A program made the translations under genes and the position numbers. From an uncultured Bacilli bacterium (GTDB taxonomy: Bacteria; Bacillota_I; Bacilli_A; RF39; UBA660), in NCBI GenBank assembly GCA_944332375.1, contig CALVJU010000040.1, forward strand, positions 1 to 30,757: a stretch of 30,757 nucleotides of DNA. The letters are read 5' to 3'. Shown one piece after another: positions 15,352 through 22,783 of this stretch (its first letter is position 1; each line of letters begins with the position of its first letter). The notes under the pieces are model-generated. The model searched no databases, had not been told where the DNA came from, and saw only the letters and a program-made list of their open reading frames with translations.

Positions 15352-15378
15352 AGTATGGACAAGCATCCATACTTTTTT
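15352..15378 (+). terminator. Terminator of the TPR gene
   Basis: AGTATGGA-CAAGCA-TCCATACT is a perfect 8-bp stem followed by T6. It is a near copy of the element at 13972-14000. Confidence 0.85.
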
Positions 15379-15395
15379 AAATGGATATTCTCATC

Positions 15396-15418
15396 AAAAA
15401 AAGCAAGCCCATGCTTGC
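15396..15418 (-). terminator. Terminator of pilC-pilD
   Basis: On the minus strand GCAAGC-ATGG-GCTTGC is followed by seven T, just after the pilD stop. Confidence 0.85.
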
Positions 15419-15423
15419 TCCTA

Positions 15424-16188
15424 TCACGCCATTGTGATCAAATCAATGAGTTCTAAAAAAGGAATATTTAAAAATAGTAAGATGACTGCCCCTGCACACA
15501 AGTAAGGTCCAAAAGGAATGATATTGGTCTTCTTATATTGGAATAAAAGAGATATAGGAAGTCCGATAAACGATCCTAAAAAGATCGATAAGATCGCATA
15601 GGGAAATCCAAGGGTTAAACCAAAGAAAAATAATAGTTTTATATCTCCTCCACCCATCGATTCTTTTTGAAAAAGACGATCTCCAAAGAGTTTTAATCCC
15701 CACATAAAGAAAAATGCAAAGACTCCTTGCAAAGTATACCAAAGAGCATCTTGAATTCCATAGGAAAAGAAACGTAAGAGGAAAATCAAGATCGACCCGA
15801 TGAAAATAAGTTCATCAGGAATAATCATGTCTTCGATATCACTAGATACAATCATAATCAAGAAAGAAACAAAGACTAAAGCAATGATGAATTCTTTTGT
15901 AAATCCAAAAACAATATAGGAAAGAGCAAAACAAACACCAGTTAATAATTCACTGAATGGATAATAAATAGATAATTTTGCTCCACACCATTTACACTTC
16001 CCTTTTTGTAAGAAGAAAGAAAGGACAGGAATGAGTTCTAATGCTCCTAAAGGATGTTTACAATTGGTACAATGACTTCCTGGAGAAATAATGGATTCCT
16101 CATGGGCAAGTCTAGACCCTACTACGTTATAAAAGGAGCCAAAAATGGTTCCAAAGATAAATAAACAAATAATATAATATACTTCCAT
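15424..16188 (-). CDS. pilD: Prepilin peptidase / N-methyltransferase PilD
   Basis: This 254-residue polytopic aspartyl protease cleaves the leader of the two prepilins and methylates the new N-terminus. The N-terminal domain starts FGTIFGSFYNVVGSRL and has the zinc-type cysteines C40, C43, C65 and C68 (HCTNCKHPLGA; CKWCGA). The catalytic aspartates are Asp117 in SSDIEDMIIPD and Asp182 in MGGGDIK. Several membrane helices follow. The presence of the Cys domain suggests a bifunctional enzyme. It is 13 bases downstream of pilC and in the same operon. Confidence 0.95.
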   Translation of the reverse strand: MEVYYIICLFIFGTIFGSFYNVVGSRLAHEESIISPGSHCTNCKHPLGALELIPVLSFFLQKGKCKWCGAKLSIYYPFSELLTGVCFALSYIVFGFTKEFIIALVFVSFLIMIVSSDIEDMIIPDELIFIGSILIFLLRFFSYGIQDALWYTLQGVFAFFFMWGLKLFGDRLFQKESMGGGDIKLLFFFGLTLGFPYAILSIFLGSFIGLPISLLFQYKKTNIIPFGPYLCAGAVILLFLNIPFLELIDLITMA

Positions 16189-16201
16189 ACGATCAACTCT
16201 T

Positions 16202-17926
16202 TTACATTACGGTATCATATAATGCGAACATTGGAATAACGATTGACAAGATGATGACACCGACAATTCCTGTCAACATAATAATCATGGCAGGTTCTAC
16301 AAAGGTTTTAATACGAGTAACTGCTTGGGTATGTAATTCTTGATAATATGCAGATACTTTCTTCATCATTTCAGGTAATTCTCCTGTTTTCTCACCTGTA
16401 ACTAACATTTCATAGGCAGGAACTGGAAAGGCCCAATGTCCCTGGAAAGCAGTTGAGATTTTTTCACCTCGTGATAGGTTATCAATGGTGTTGCGAATTA
16501 ATTCCTTATAGACTTCATTATCTGTAATTCTCTGTAAGATTTCCATACTATCTGTAATAAAGACATTATGTTCCATTAAACTAGAAAGTGTTTTGGTAAA
16601 GGTCGTAACTTCATTATAAATGATGACATTACCAAAGATTGGCAAATGCATTACAAATTTCTGTACTGCTTTTTTAAATCCTAATACGTTTTTATAACAC
16701 AAGTAGAATACGACAATCACTAAGATGACTGCAATCATAATCCAGATAAAATATTTTCCTAAGAAATCAGATAAAGCCATGATGGCTTTGGTAATACCTG
16801 GAATTTTTGTCGCATCAATACTTTCAAAGATTTCTACGAAACGTGGAACGATAAATAACAACATAAATACAAAAACAGCTACAGAAAGAACAAAGACAAT
16901 TGCAGGATAGATCATCGCGGTAATCATCTGTTTTCTCGTACGATCTGTTTCCGTATAATACTCTGCCATATCGTCGAGTACTTCAGGAAGTTCTCCTGTC
17001 ATTTCACTGGATTTAATCATGTTAATGAGTAATTTTGGAAATGCTTTTTCTTGTCGCGCAAGTGCATCACTAAATTCTCTTCCTGTTGATAAATCATATA
17101 AGATTTCACGGAAAAGACCATTGTATGCTTTATTTTTCTCATATTGTCTAGCTAGGATATGTAATGCATCAATCAAGGTAATACCAGCTTTTAAATACGT
17201 AGATAACTGTGTTAAGAAGAAAATTAAATCTTTCATCTTCATTTTCACATGGGAACTACCTACATTTCCATGCATCGCACGAATCCACTTACTCGTTTTA
17301 ATACTGTATACTTGATATCCTTCACTTAAGAGAAAAGAGTGAACTTCTACTTTGGAATAAGCATCCATATACCCTTTAATCGCTTTTCCATCAGGAGTAC
17401 TTGCTTCATATTCATAAAGAATTTTCACATCACTTTTTTCTGCATCTTTTCCTTCGTAGTCAATCAACATCTCTTGACGTTTTACATTTCTCTTACTCTT
17501 CATTTTATGAAGCAATGGAGAGTTCTCAACAATACGTTTAAATTTCGAACCCTTAGGTTTCTTTTTCTTTTCAGGTTTCCCTAAGGTCTGTTCTCTTAGT
17601 TCGTTCTTTGCACTTTCGATTTTCTTGACATTTGCTGATTTAGCACGTTCTAACATTCTCTGTTCTTCTCTTTTTGCTTCACGTGCTTGTTCTTCCCTTT
17701 TCGCTTCTCGTTTTCTTTGGTATGGTCTAAATAACCTACGAATTGATTCAAAACCGATTTGTAGCCATAAGAAAATAGCTAGAACTCCAGTCCAAATATA
17801 TGCTGGAATTCTAATAAAAATAAATTCAAAAATAAGATAAATACTATAACAAATAGATGTAAGTCCTAATAAGATATAGTGAAAAAATTGTTTTATCATG
17901 TGAAATGGCCATAAAAAAATTTTCAT
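16202..17926 (-). CDS. pilC: Pilus inner-membrane platform protein PilC (GspF family)
   Basis: This 574-residue protein has two T2SSF domains (about 225-345 and 430-560) with the signatures FLTQLSTYLKAGITLIDALH and MLVTGEKTGELPEMM, the second with its matching TGEL repeat. The C-terminal three-helix membrane core is typical. Unusually, about 170 residues precede the family start: two membrane segments (about 5-55), then a long Arg/Lys/Glu helix with repeated REAKREEQ, then the short YEYEASTPDGKAIKGYM module that normally begins PilC. The extension is unlike classical PilC of about 400 residues and may bind PilB or other parts of the apparatus. It has its own promoter at 17955-17984, and AGGGG lies before the ATG. 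Confidence 0.93.
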   Translation of the reverse strand: MKIFLWPFHMIKQFFHYILLGLTSICYSIYLIFEFIFIRIPAYIWTGVLAIFLWLQIGFESIRRLFRPYQRKREAKREEQAREAKREEQRMLERAKSANVKKIESAKNELREQTLGKPEKKKKPKGSKFKRIVENSPLLHKMKSKRNVKRQEMLIDYEGKDAEKSDVKILYEYEASTPDGKAIKGYMDAYSKVEVHSFLLSEGYQVYSIKTSKWIRAMHGNVGSSHVKMKMKDLIFFLTQLSTYLKAGITLIDALHILARQYEKNKAYNGLFREILYDLSTGREFSDALARQEKAFPKLLINMIKSSEMTGELPEVLDDMAEYYTETDRTRKQMITAMIYPAIVFVLSVAVFVFMLLFIVPRFVEIFESIDATKIPGITKAIMALSDFLGKYFIWIMIAVILVIVVFYLCYKNVLGFKKAVQKFVMHLPIFGNVIIYNEVTTFTKTLSSLMEHNVFITDSMEILQRITDNEVYKELIRNTIDNLSRGEKISTAFQGHWAFPVPAYEMLVTGEKTGELPEMMKKVSAYYQELHTQAVTRIKTFVEPAMIIMLTGIVGVIILSIVIPMFALYDTVM

Positions 17927-17954
17927 TCCAGCATCCCCTATTCTTTATAAAAAT

Positions 17955-17984
17955 ATTATAACATAGATTAAAAAGAAGTGTAAA
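17955..17984 (-). promoter_or_regulatory. Promoter of pilC-pilD
   Basis: On the minus strand TTTACA (17979-17984), 18 bases and TATAAT (17955-17960) lie about 30 bases before the pilC ATG. Confidence 0.7.
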
Positions 17985-18051
17985 GAAATTATTCATTCAT
18001 TGGACACTTTCTTCTATGAGGCGAATATAATAGAAAAGAGAGGAGTATGTT

Positions 18052-18393
18052 ATGAACTTTTATCATCCTTATTCATTTTATCCGATGACTGCACCCGCAA
18101 GACAGGGATTGTTTTCTAGTATTACAAGGGGGTTACGGGGCATCCAATGGGGAAATGTATTAAATAATACAAGCCGTGCTTTAAATATTATCAATCAAGC
18201 AATTCCTGCGGTAAGGCAAATCTCTCCGATGGTAAAAAACGCGAGAACGATGTTTCATGTCATGAGTGAATTAAATCGATCAGATTCTCCTGTACAGCAA
18301 ACAGAAGCAAGTAACCAGATGAATGCACAAACAACAGGTACTCCAAGTCAAAGTGAAGTACCAGAACAAATGGGTCCTACTTTCTTTGTATAA
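18052..18393 (+). CDS. yqfQ: YqfQ/VrrA-like small protein
   Basis: This 113-residue protein has a Tyr/Phe/Pro-rich N-terminus (MNFYHPYSFYPM). A helical centre reads NVLNNTSRALNIINQAIPAV then RQISPMVKNARTMFHVMSEL, the pattern of the YqfQ family. A Gln/Ser/Thr-rich low-complexity tail follows. In B. subtilis yqfQ lies near trmK, sigA and dnaG, as here, which supports the assignment. The family is linked to spores by annotation; its function is not established. The ribosome binding site GAGAGGAG is strong. Upstream, TATAAT at 18026-18031 has a poorly spaced TTGGAC 20 bases before it. Confidence 0.6.
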   Translation: MNFYHPYSFYPMTAPARQGLFSSITRGLRGIQWGNVLNNTSRALNIINQAIPAVRQISPMVKNARTMFHVMSELNRSDSPVQQTEASNQMNAQTTGTPSQSEVPEQMGPTFFV

Positions 18394-18446
18394 GTGTTTG
18401 CTGAAAAAAGAAGAACAAGCAATTCCCTTTTTACGATGAAAAAAGA

Positions 18447-18478
18447 AAAAAGCAAGAGTTTTACTGCTCTTGTTTTTT
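18447..18478. terminator. Bidirectional terminator between yqfQ-like gene and trmK
   Basis: CAAGAG-TTTTACTG-CTCTTG is followed by T6 on the plus strand and preceded by A6. On the minus strand the same stem is followed by C then T6. It overlaps the end of trmK. Confidence 0.8.
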
Positions 18479-19087
18479 GAACTGTTCGATCTTCTTTTGT
18501 ATTTCTTCTTTTCGTTTCAAATCTGTTACTTTCTCTAACAACGCTTCTTCTTTTTCTAATAACATACTCACATAAGTAGGATCCTTCTTTAAAAAGGGGC
18601 CAACTTCATAATCAATTTCTTCATATTGTACTTCATTTCTTTCAAAAGCAAGAATGACATACAAAATGTTTTTCTCAATCACATAGGTTTCTTCTGTAAT
18701 TTGATACCCTGCTTTTGTCATCCATCTTCTTAACAGAGGAACATCTTTATGAGAACTAACAATACATCTTTCTATATCACTTCTACCCTCTAAGATTTTG
18801 ATGATGGTATGTGTTCCCATTCCAGATAAGACAACCGTATCTTCTTTCTTTACTACAATTCCTGTTAATCCATCTGTACACTTTGTTTTTACAAGATCTT
18901 GTACCTGATACTTCACAACATTCTTCTCTGCCTGTTGTAATGCCTTTTCACTGATATCACAAGCAAGACAAGTTTTATGATACTCTTTCGCAAGATAGAT
19001 ATCCAACAGTCCATGATCACATCCTACATCAATCACAGATGGGGTCTTTACCATCTCTGCAATTGTTTTTAAACGCTTGGATAACAT
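18461..19087 (-). CDS. trmK: tRNA (adenine(22)-N(1))-methyltransferase TrmK
   Basis: This 208-residue Rossmann-fold methyltransferase uses SAM to methylate A22 of tRNA. It shows SAM motif I DVGCDHGLLDIYLAKE (residues 20-35), the acidic loop CDISEKALQQA and the family motif VLSGMGTHTIIKIL. The C-terminal helical part is Lys/Glu-rich, as usual. Its ATG overlaps the sigA stop by one base (TAATG), so it is translationally coupled. The link dnaG-sigA-trmK is common in Firmicutes. Confidence 0.95.
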   Translation of the reverse strand: MLSKRLKTIAEMVKTPSVIDVGCDHGLLDIYLAKEYHKTCLACDISEKALQQAEKNVVKYQVQDLVKTKCTDGLTGIVVKKEDTVVLSGMGTHTIIKILEGRSDIERCIVSSHKDVPLLRRWMTKAGYQITEETYVIEKNILYVILAFERNEVQYEEIDYEVGPFLKKDPTYVSMLLEKEEALLEKVTDLKRKEEIQKKIEQFKKQEQ

Positions 19088-20184
19088 TATTCTCCCATAT
19101 AGTCTTTTAACTTACGACTACGAGATGGATGACGTAATTTACGGAGTGCTTTGGCTTCAATTTGGCGAATACGTTCACGGGTAACACCAAACATTTGACC
19201 TACTTCTTCTAGAGTTCTACTCTTTCCATCTTCTAATCCAAAACGTAAGCGAATGACTCTTTCTTCACGTTCTGTTAAAGTGAGTAATACTTCTGAAATC
19301 TCATCTTTTAACATCTCATTTGTCGCATAATCTTCTGGACTCATATTTCTCTCATCTGGAACAAAGTCTCCTAAGTGAGAGTCATCTTCTTCTCCAATAG
19401 GTGTTTCTAGACTAACTGGTTCTTGACTGATTTTATAAATATCACGAATTTTATCTACAGATAGTCCCATCTTCTTTGCTAGTTCTTCTTCCGTTGGTTC
19501 ACGGTTTAATTCTAGTGTTAATTGACGTTGAATACGCGCTAATTTATTAATTGTCTCTACCATATGAACTGGAACACGAATGGTTCTCGCTTGATCGGCA
19601 ATAGCACGTGTAATAGCTTGACGAATCCACCATGTCGCATAAGTAGAAAACTTATATCCCTTTGTAACATCAAACTTATCTACTGCTTTCATTAATCCAA
19701 TATTTCCTTCTTGAATCAAATCTAAGAATAACATTCCACGACCAACATAACGTTTGGCAATACTAACAACAAGACGTAAGTTGGCTTCTGCTAATATATT
19801 TTTAGCCTTTTCATCACCAGCATTAATACGATCTGCAAGTTCTAACTCTTCTTCCATGGTTAATAACTTAATTTGTCCAATCTCTTTTAAATACATACGA
19901 ACAGGATCGTTGATGGTTAAATCTTTTGTCAGTGCTTCATCATCTAATATTAACTTCTCTGGTTCTTTTTCTTTGGCTGTTCCTGTTTCTCCTGCTTCTT
20001 CTTCAGAGACTACTGCGATCTTATTCTCACTAAATGCGGTATATAAATCATCTAATGAATCTGCATCTAAGTCTAATCCTTTTAATGCATTCGCAATCGT
20101 CTCATAAGTAATATACCCCTTTTTCTTTCCTTCTTCGACTAATTCTTTTTTTCTTTGTTCAAATGTTTTAATTTCATTTACCAT
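19087..20184 (-). CDS. sigA: Primary sigma factor SigA (RpoD)
   Basis: This 365-residue protein has every sigma-70 region. Region 1.1 is at about 5-55, and 1.2 begins DPVRMYLKEIG. Region 2 contains NLRLVVSIAKRYVGRG, LDLIQEGNIGLMKAVDKFD and KFSTYATWWIRQAI. Region 3 follows. Region 4 has LTEREERVIRLRFGLEDG and the helix-turn-helix VTRERIRQIEAKALRKLRH. It directs RNA polymerase to TTGACA/TATAAT promoters, matching those seen across the window. The stop is fused to trmK, and one base separates its ATG from the dnaG stop. Confidence 0.98.
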   Translation of the reverse strand: MVNEIKTFEQRKKELVEEGKKKGYITYETIANALKGLDLDADSLDDLYTAFSENKIAVVSEEEAGETGTAKEKEPEKLILDDEALTKDLTINDPVRMYLKEIGQIKLLTMEEELELADRINAGDEKAKNILAEANLRLVVSIAKRYVGRGMLFLDLIQEGNIGLMKAVDKFDVTKGYKFSTYATWWIRQAITRAIADQARTIRVPVHMVETINKLARIQRQLTLELNREPTEEELAKKMGLSVDKIRDIYKISQEPVSLETPIGEEDDSHLGDFVPDERNMSPEDYATNEMLKDEISEVLLTLTEREERVIRLRFGLEDGKSRTLEEVGQMFGVTRERIRQIEAKALRKLRHPSRSRKLKDYMGE

Positions 20185-20185
20185 T

Positions 20186-21934
20186 TCATCTATCCCCTAA
20201 CCTTAATTCAACAATACGCGTTGCTAGTCTTGTCTTTTCTTCTAAACTAGCTCCCGCCATTTCTTTTTGTAATCGTTTGATTTCATTTTTTACTGTATAT
20301 TCGCGAATGACTCTTGCATAATCTCTTAACTCTTCTTTCTGTGCTTCTTCTTTTAACGGAAGAGAAACAATGGTAGATAATGCTTCTTCCATCTTTTCCT
20401 TGCCACTGATATAAGTCATAAAATCAGCAAGTTCCATGTGGTGATAATTATTATAAAATAAATCAATTTCCCGCGCAAGATTTCGATATTCTTTCGTGGG
20501 CATAAAGGTCACTTCTTCTTCATAAATACGAATTGCTCCTTCATCCCGTAACATATAATAAAGAAGTGCTTTTTCTGCTTTCTCATACTTTGTTTCTCGT
20601 TTCTTTTCGATCTTTTTTTCTTTTATCTCTAATACAGAAGTTGTTTCCTTTTGTTCTTTTTGTTTTTCTAGTTGTTCTTTTAGAAACGATATTTCTAAGC
20701 CACTTTCATCGTGAATCTTTTTTAGTGTTACTTCTCGTAATACTTCATCATGAATTTTAGATAACTCAGTAATGACTTCTTTGACATAGTGGGTTAAATC
20801 TCCACTATCACTTAAATCTTTATCTTTTTTATAGTATTCTAGTTTGAAATCCATAGTAGACATCGGATTATTTAATTTTCTTAAGAAAGCATCTTTTCCA
20901 TATTGTTTGATGTAGTCATCAGGATCTAATTGATTCTCTAAGCGGACTACTTTTGGTGTGACCCCTAGATTGAGTAATTCTTCGATACAACTTGCTGTTC
21001 CCTTGGCACCTGCTGCATCTCCATCAAAACAGATGATTACTTCTTTGGCAAGTCGTTTTAAATGACTCGCTTGTTCTTTGGTCACCGCTGTTCCCATGGT
21101 AGCAACGACGTTTTTTACACCAATAGTATGAGCACGAATGACATCCATGAAGCCTTCCATCAGTATGATCTGATTTTTCTTTCTTGCTTCTTCTTTCGCA
21201 CGATGATAGTTGTAGAGAAGTTCTCCTTTTTTAAAGATCTCTGATTCTTTACTATTGATGTATTTAAATTGTTTTTCATCGTTATATAACCTTCCTGAGA
21301 AGCCGACCACTTTTCCCTCTAAATTCCAAAGGGGAAACATTACACGATCGACATAAATATCAGAAAGACCATAGGCATTTTCTACTACGAGACCACTTTT
21401 TAACAGAGTATCTTTCTTATAATTTTTTCCTTGTAGTAATGTGGTTAATGTCTGTGATTCTCTGGTAGCATAACCGATCTCAAATTCTTTGATACACGCA
21501 TCATCGATCTGTCTTTTCTTTAAGTATTCTAAAGCAGCTTGTCCCGATTTGGTATGTAAGTTATTTTGATAGAGCCTACAAGCAAATTCATAAGCATCAT
21601 AGTACTCTTGATAACGAGATGGTGTTTGTCTTGCCTGATGAATTTGGAAGTGGGTTTCTACCCCAGCAATGGTAGCGACTTTAGAAACTGCTTCCCGAAA
21701 AGAAACATGTTCATAATCCATAATAAACTTAAACACATTTCCAGAAGCACCACAAGCAAAACAAGTATAAATCTGTTTTTCTCTTGAGACACTCATCGAT
21801 GGATGATTATCATCGTGGAATGGACAGACCCCAAAGAAGTTTCTCCCCTTTTGTGTTAGTGGGATATAACTAGAGATCACATCAACAATATCTACTTGTT
21901 CTCTTAAGTGTTGTAATTCTTCTTGATCAATCAC
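20186..21934 (-). CDS. dnaG: DNA primase DnaG
   Basis: This 582-residue primase makes RNA primers at the replication fork. An N-terminal CHC2 zinc domain (CPFHDD then CFACGASGN, residues about 38-65) is followed by the RNA polymerase core with the TOPRIM motifs LMEGFMDVIRAH and ICFDGDAAG. The C-terminal region (about 440-582) would bind the helicase and is divergent. It starts at GTG 21934, with AGGGGGTG six bases upstream. It leads the dnaG-sigA-trmK operon. It ends in TGA, supporting the standard code. Confidence 0.97.
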   Translation of the reverse strand: MIDQEELQHLREQVDIVDVISSYIPLTQKGRNFFGVCPFHDDNHPSMSVSREKQIYTCFACGASGNVFKFIMDYEHVSFREAVSKVATIAGVETHFQIHQARQTPSRYQEYYDAYEFACRLYQNNLHTKSGQAALEYLKKRQIDDACIKEFEIGYATRESQTLTTLLQGKNYKKDTLLKSGLVVENAYGLSDIYVDRVMFPLWNLEGKVVGFSGRLYNDEKQFKYINSKESEIFKKGELLYNYHRAKEEARKKNQIILMEGFMDVIRAHTIGVKNVVATMGTAVTKEQASHLKRLAKEVIICFDGDAAGAKGTASCIEELLNLGVTPKVVRLENQLDPDDYIKQYGKDAFLRKLNNPMSTMDFKLEYYKKDKDLSDSGDLTHYVKEVITELSKIHDEVLREVTLKKIHDESGLEISFLKEQLEKQKEQKETTSVLEIKEKKIEKKRETKYEKAEKALLYYMLRDEGAIRIYEEEVTFMPTKEYRNLAREIDLFYNNYHHMELADFMTYISGKEKMEEALSTIVSLPLKEEAQKEELRDYARVIREYTVKNEIKRLQKEMAGASLEEKTRLATRIVELRLGDR

Positions 21935-22029
21935 TAGAACACCCCCTCATTAATAAATATACTCGAAAAATATTCAAATTCCTTTTTTTTCTTACAATTT
22001 TTTTCAATTTGTGAAAAAAAACAGTACTT

Positions 22030-22057
22030 ATTGTACCATTTTTCCCATTTTTTTCAA
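22030..22057 (-). promoter_or_regulatory. Promoter of the dnaG-sigA-trmK operon
   Basis: On the minus strand TTGAAA (22052-22057), 16 bases and TACAAT (22030-22035) give a 5' leader of about 90 bases before dnaG. Confidence 0.6.
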
Positions 22058-22073
22058 TCTTTTCATCGTAATT

Positions 22074-22523
22074 TTAAGAAAGTTTTGAAGAGATAGAACC
22101 AAATACAGAAGGGTCTGTTTGATTAATTTGTTGGATATCATGAAGTGCTTGTGACCACACTTCTCTTAATTCTGGATACACAATCAAATCAGGGACCTGA
22201 TCAAGACCTACCCATCTCATTTCTAATAATTCCGTTTCCAATCTCTTTGCATCATGATCATCGAGAAGAGAGGCGAGAAAGTAAACCACTTCTTTTTTAG
22301 TTGTCTGATCTTTTTGAAACGACATATCATAACGATATTGAGAAAGAATCGAAATAGATAGATTGGTTTCTTCTTTCACCTCTCTATAAGCAGTTTCTTC
22401 CTCTGTTTCTCCCTGTTCTACATGCCCTTTTGGGAAATTATAATCTCCTGCTTTTCTTTGTTTTACCAAAAACACTTGATCTTTTTTGACAATGATCGCA
22501 CCACAACTTTTCTCATACGTCAT
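22074..22523 (-). CDS. Nudix hydrolase
   Basis: This 149-residue protein has a complete Nudix box: GHVEQGETEEETAYREVKEE followed by TNL (residues about 33-55), with all the metal-binding Glu residues. It opens YEKSCGAIIVKKDQVFLVKQ, typical of diadenosine tetraphosphate / (di)nucleoside polyphosphate hydrolases of the MutT group. The exact substrate cannot be read from sequence. The ATG has GAGGGATGG directly upstream. A terminator-like hairpin about 60 bases upstream (22586-22611) may make this gene subject to attenuation. Confidence 0.9.
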   Translation of the reverse strand: MTYEKSCGAIIVKKDQVFLVKQRKAGDYNFPKGHVEQGETEEETAYREVKEETNLSISILSQYRYDMSFQKDQTTKKEVVYFLASLLDDHDAKRLETELLEMRWVGLDQVPDLIVYPELREVWSQALHDIQQINQTDPSVFGSISSKLS

Positions 22524-22584
22524 ACCATCCCTCTTTTCTATAAAATATTTTCTTCACTTTAACACAAAGAAGGAAAAAAGACAA

Positions 22585-22706
22585 GAAAAAGACTGCGAAC
22601 GAGCACAGTCTCGAACACAGTCTATCTATATAAACGCTAAATGCACTTAGCGCACGAAAGGAAATGAAAAGACAAATCTTCCTACCATTCTATTTAGGAA
22701 TATCTT
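22585..22706 (-). ncRNA. Candidate structured RNA or leader upstream of the Nudix gene
   Basis: This roughly 120-base stretch without a gene has three hairpins in order on the minus strand. They are TTCCTA/TAGGAA with outer ACAA/TTGT pairing, CGCTAA-GTGCAT-TTAGCG, and a terminator (GACTGTG/CGCAGTC, then T5) at 22586-22611. TACAAT at 22712-22717 could be its -10; the -35 is weak. A direct repeat GACTGTG(T/C)TCG precedes the terminator. It could be a small RNA or a leader controlling the Nudix gene about 60 bases downstream. It matches no RNA family I recognise. Confidence 0.35.
22586..22611 (-). terminator. Terminator of the candidate structured RNA
   Basis: On the minus strand a 7-bp stem (GACTGTG with CGCAGTC, one G-U pair) and loop CTCGTT are followed by TTTTTC. 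Confidence 0.6.
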
Positions 22707-22783
22707 GTTTTATTGTATGTGAGAAAAAGAAATGTGTTCCACTTCAAGATGATTGATATTCTATTATCATCATATCCAATTTT

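Noticed and set aside
18003..18032. SigK-like promoter before the YqfQ-like gene (ACA, then ATATAATA)
   Set aside because: The -10 lacks the leading C and the -35 is only three bases; an ordinary TATAAT reading is equally good.
22585..22706. tRNA, 6S RNA, SRP RNA or T-box identity for the structured segment
   Set aside because: None of the defining conserved sequences (for example the SRP tetraloop domain or the T-box GGTGG motif) is present.
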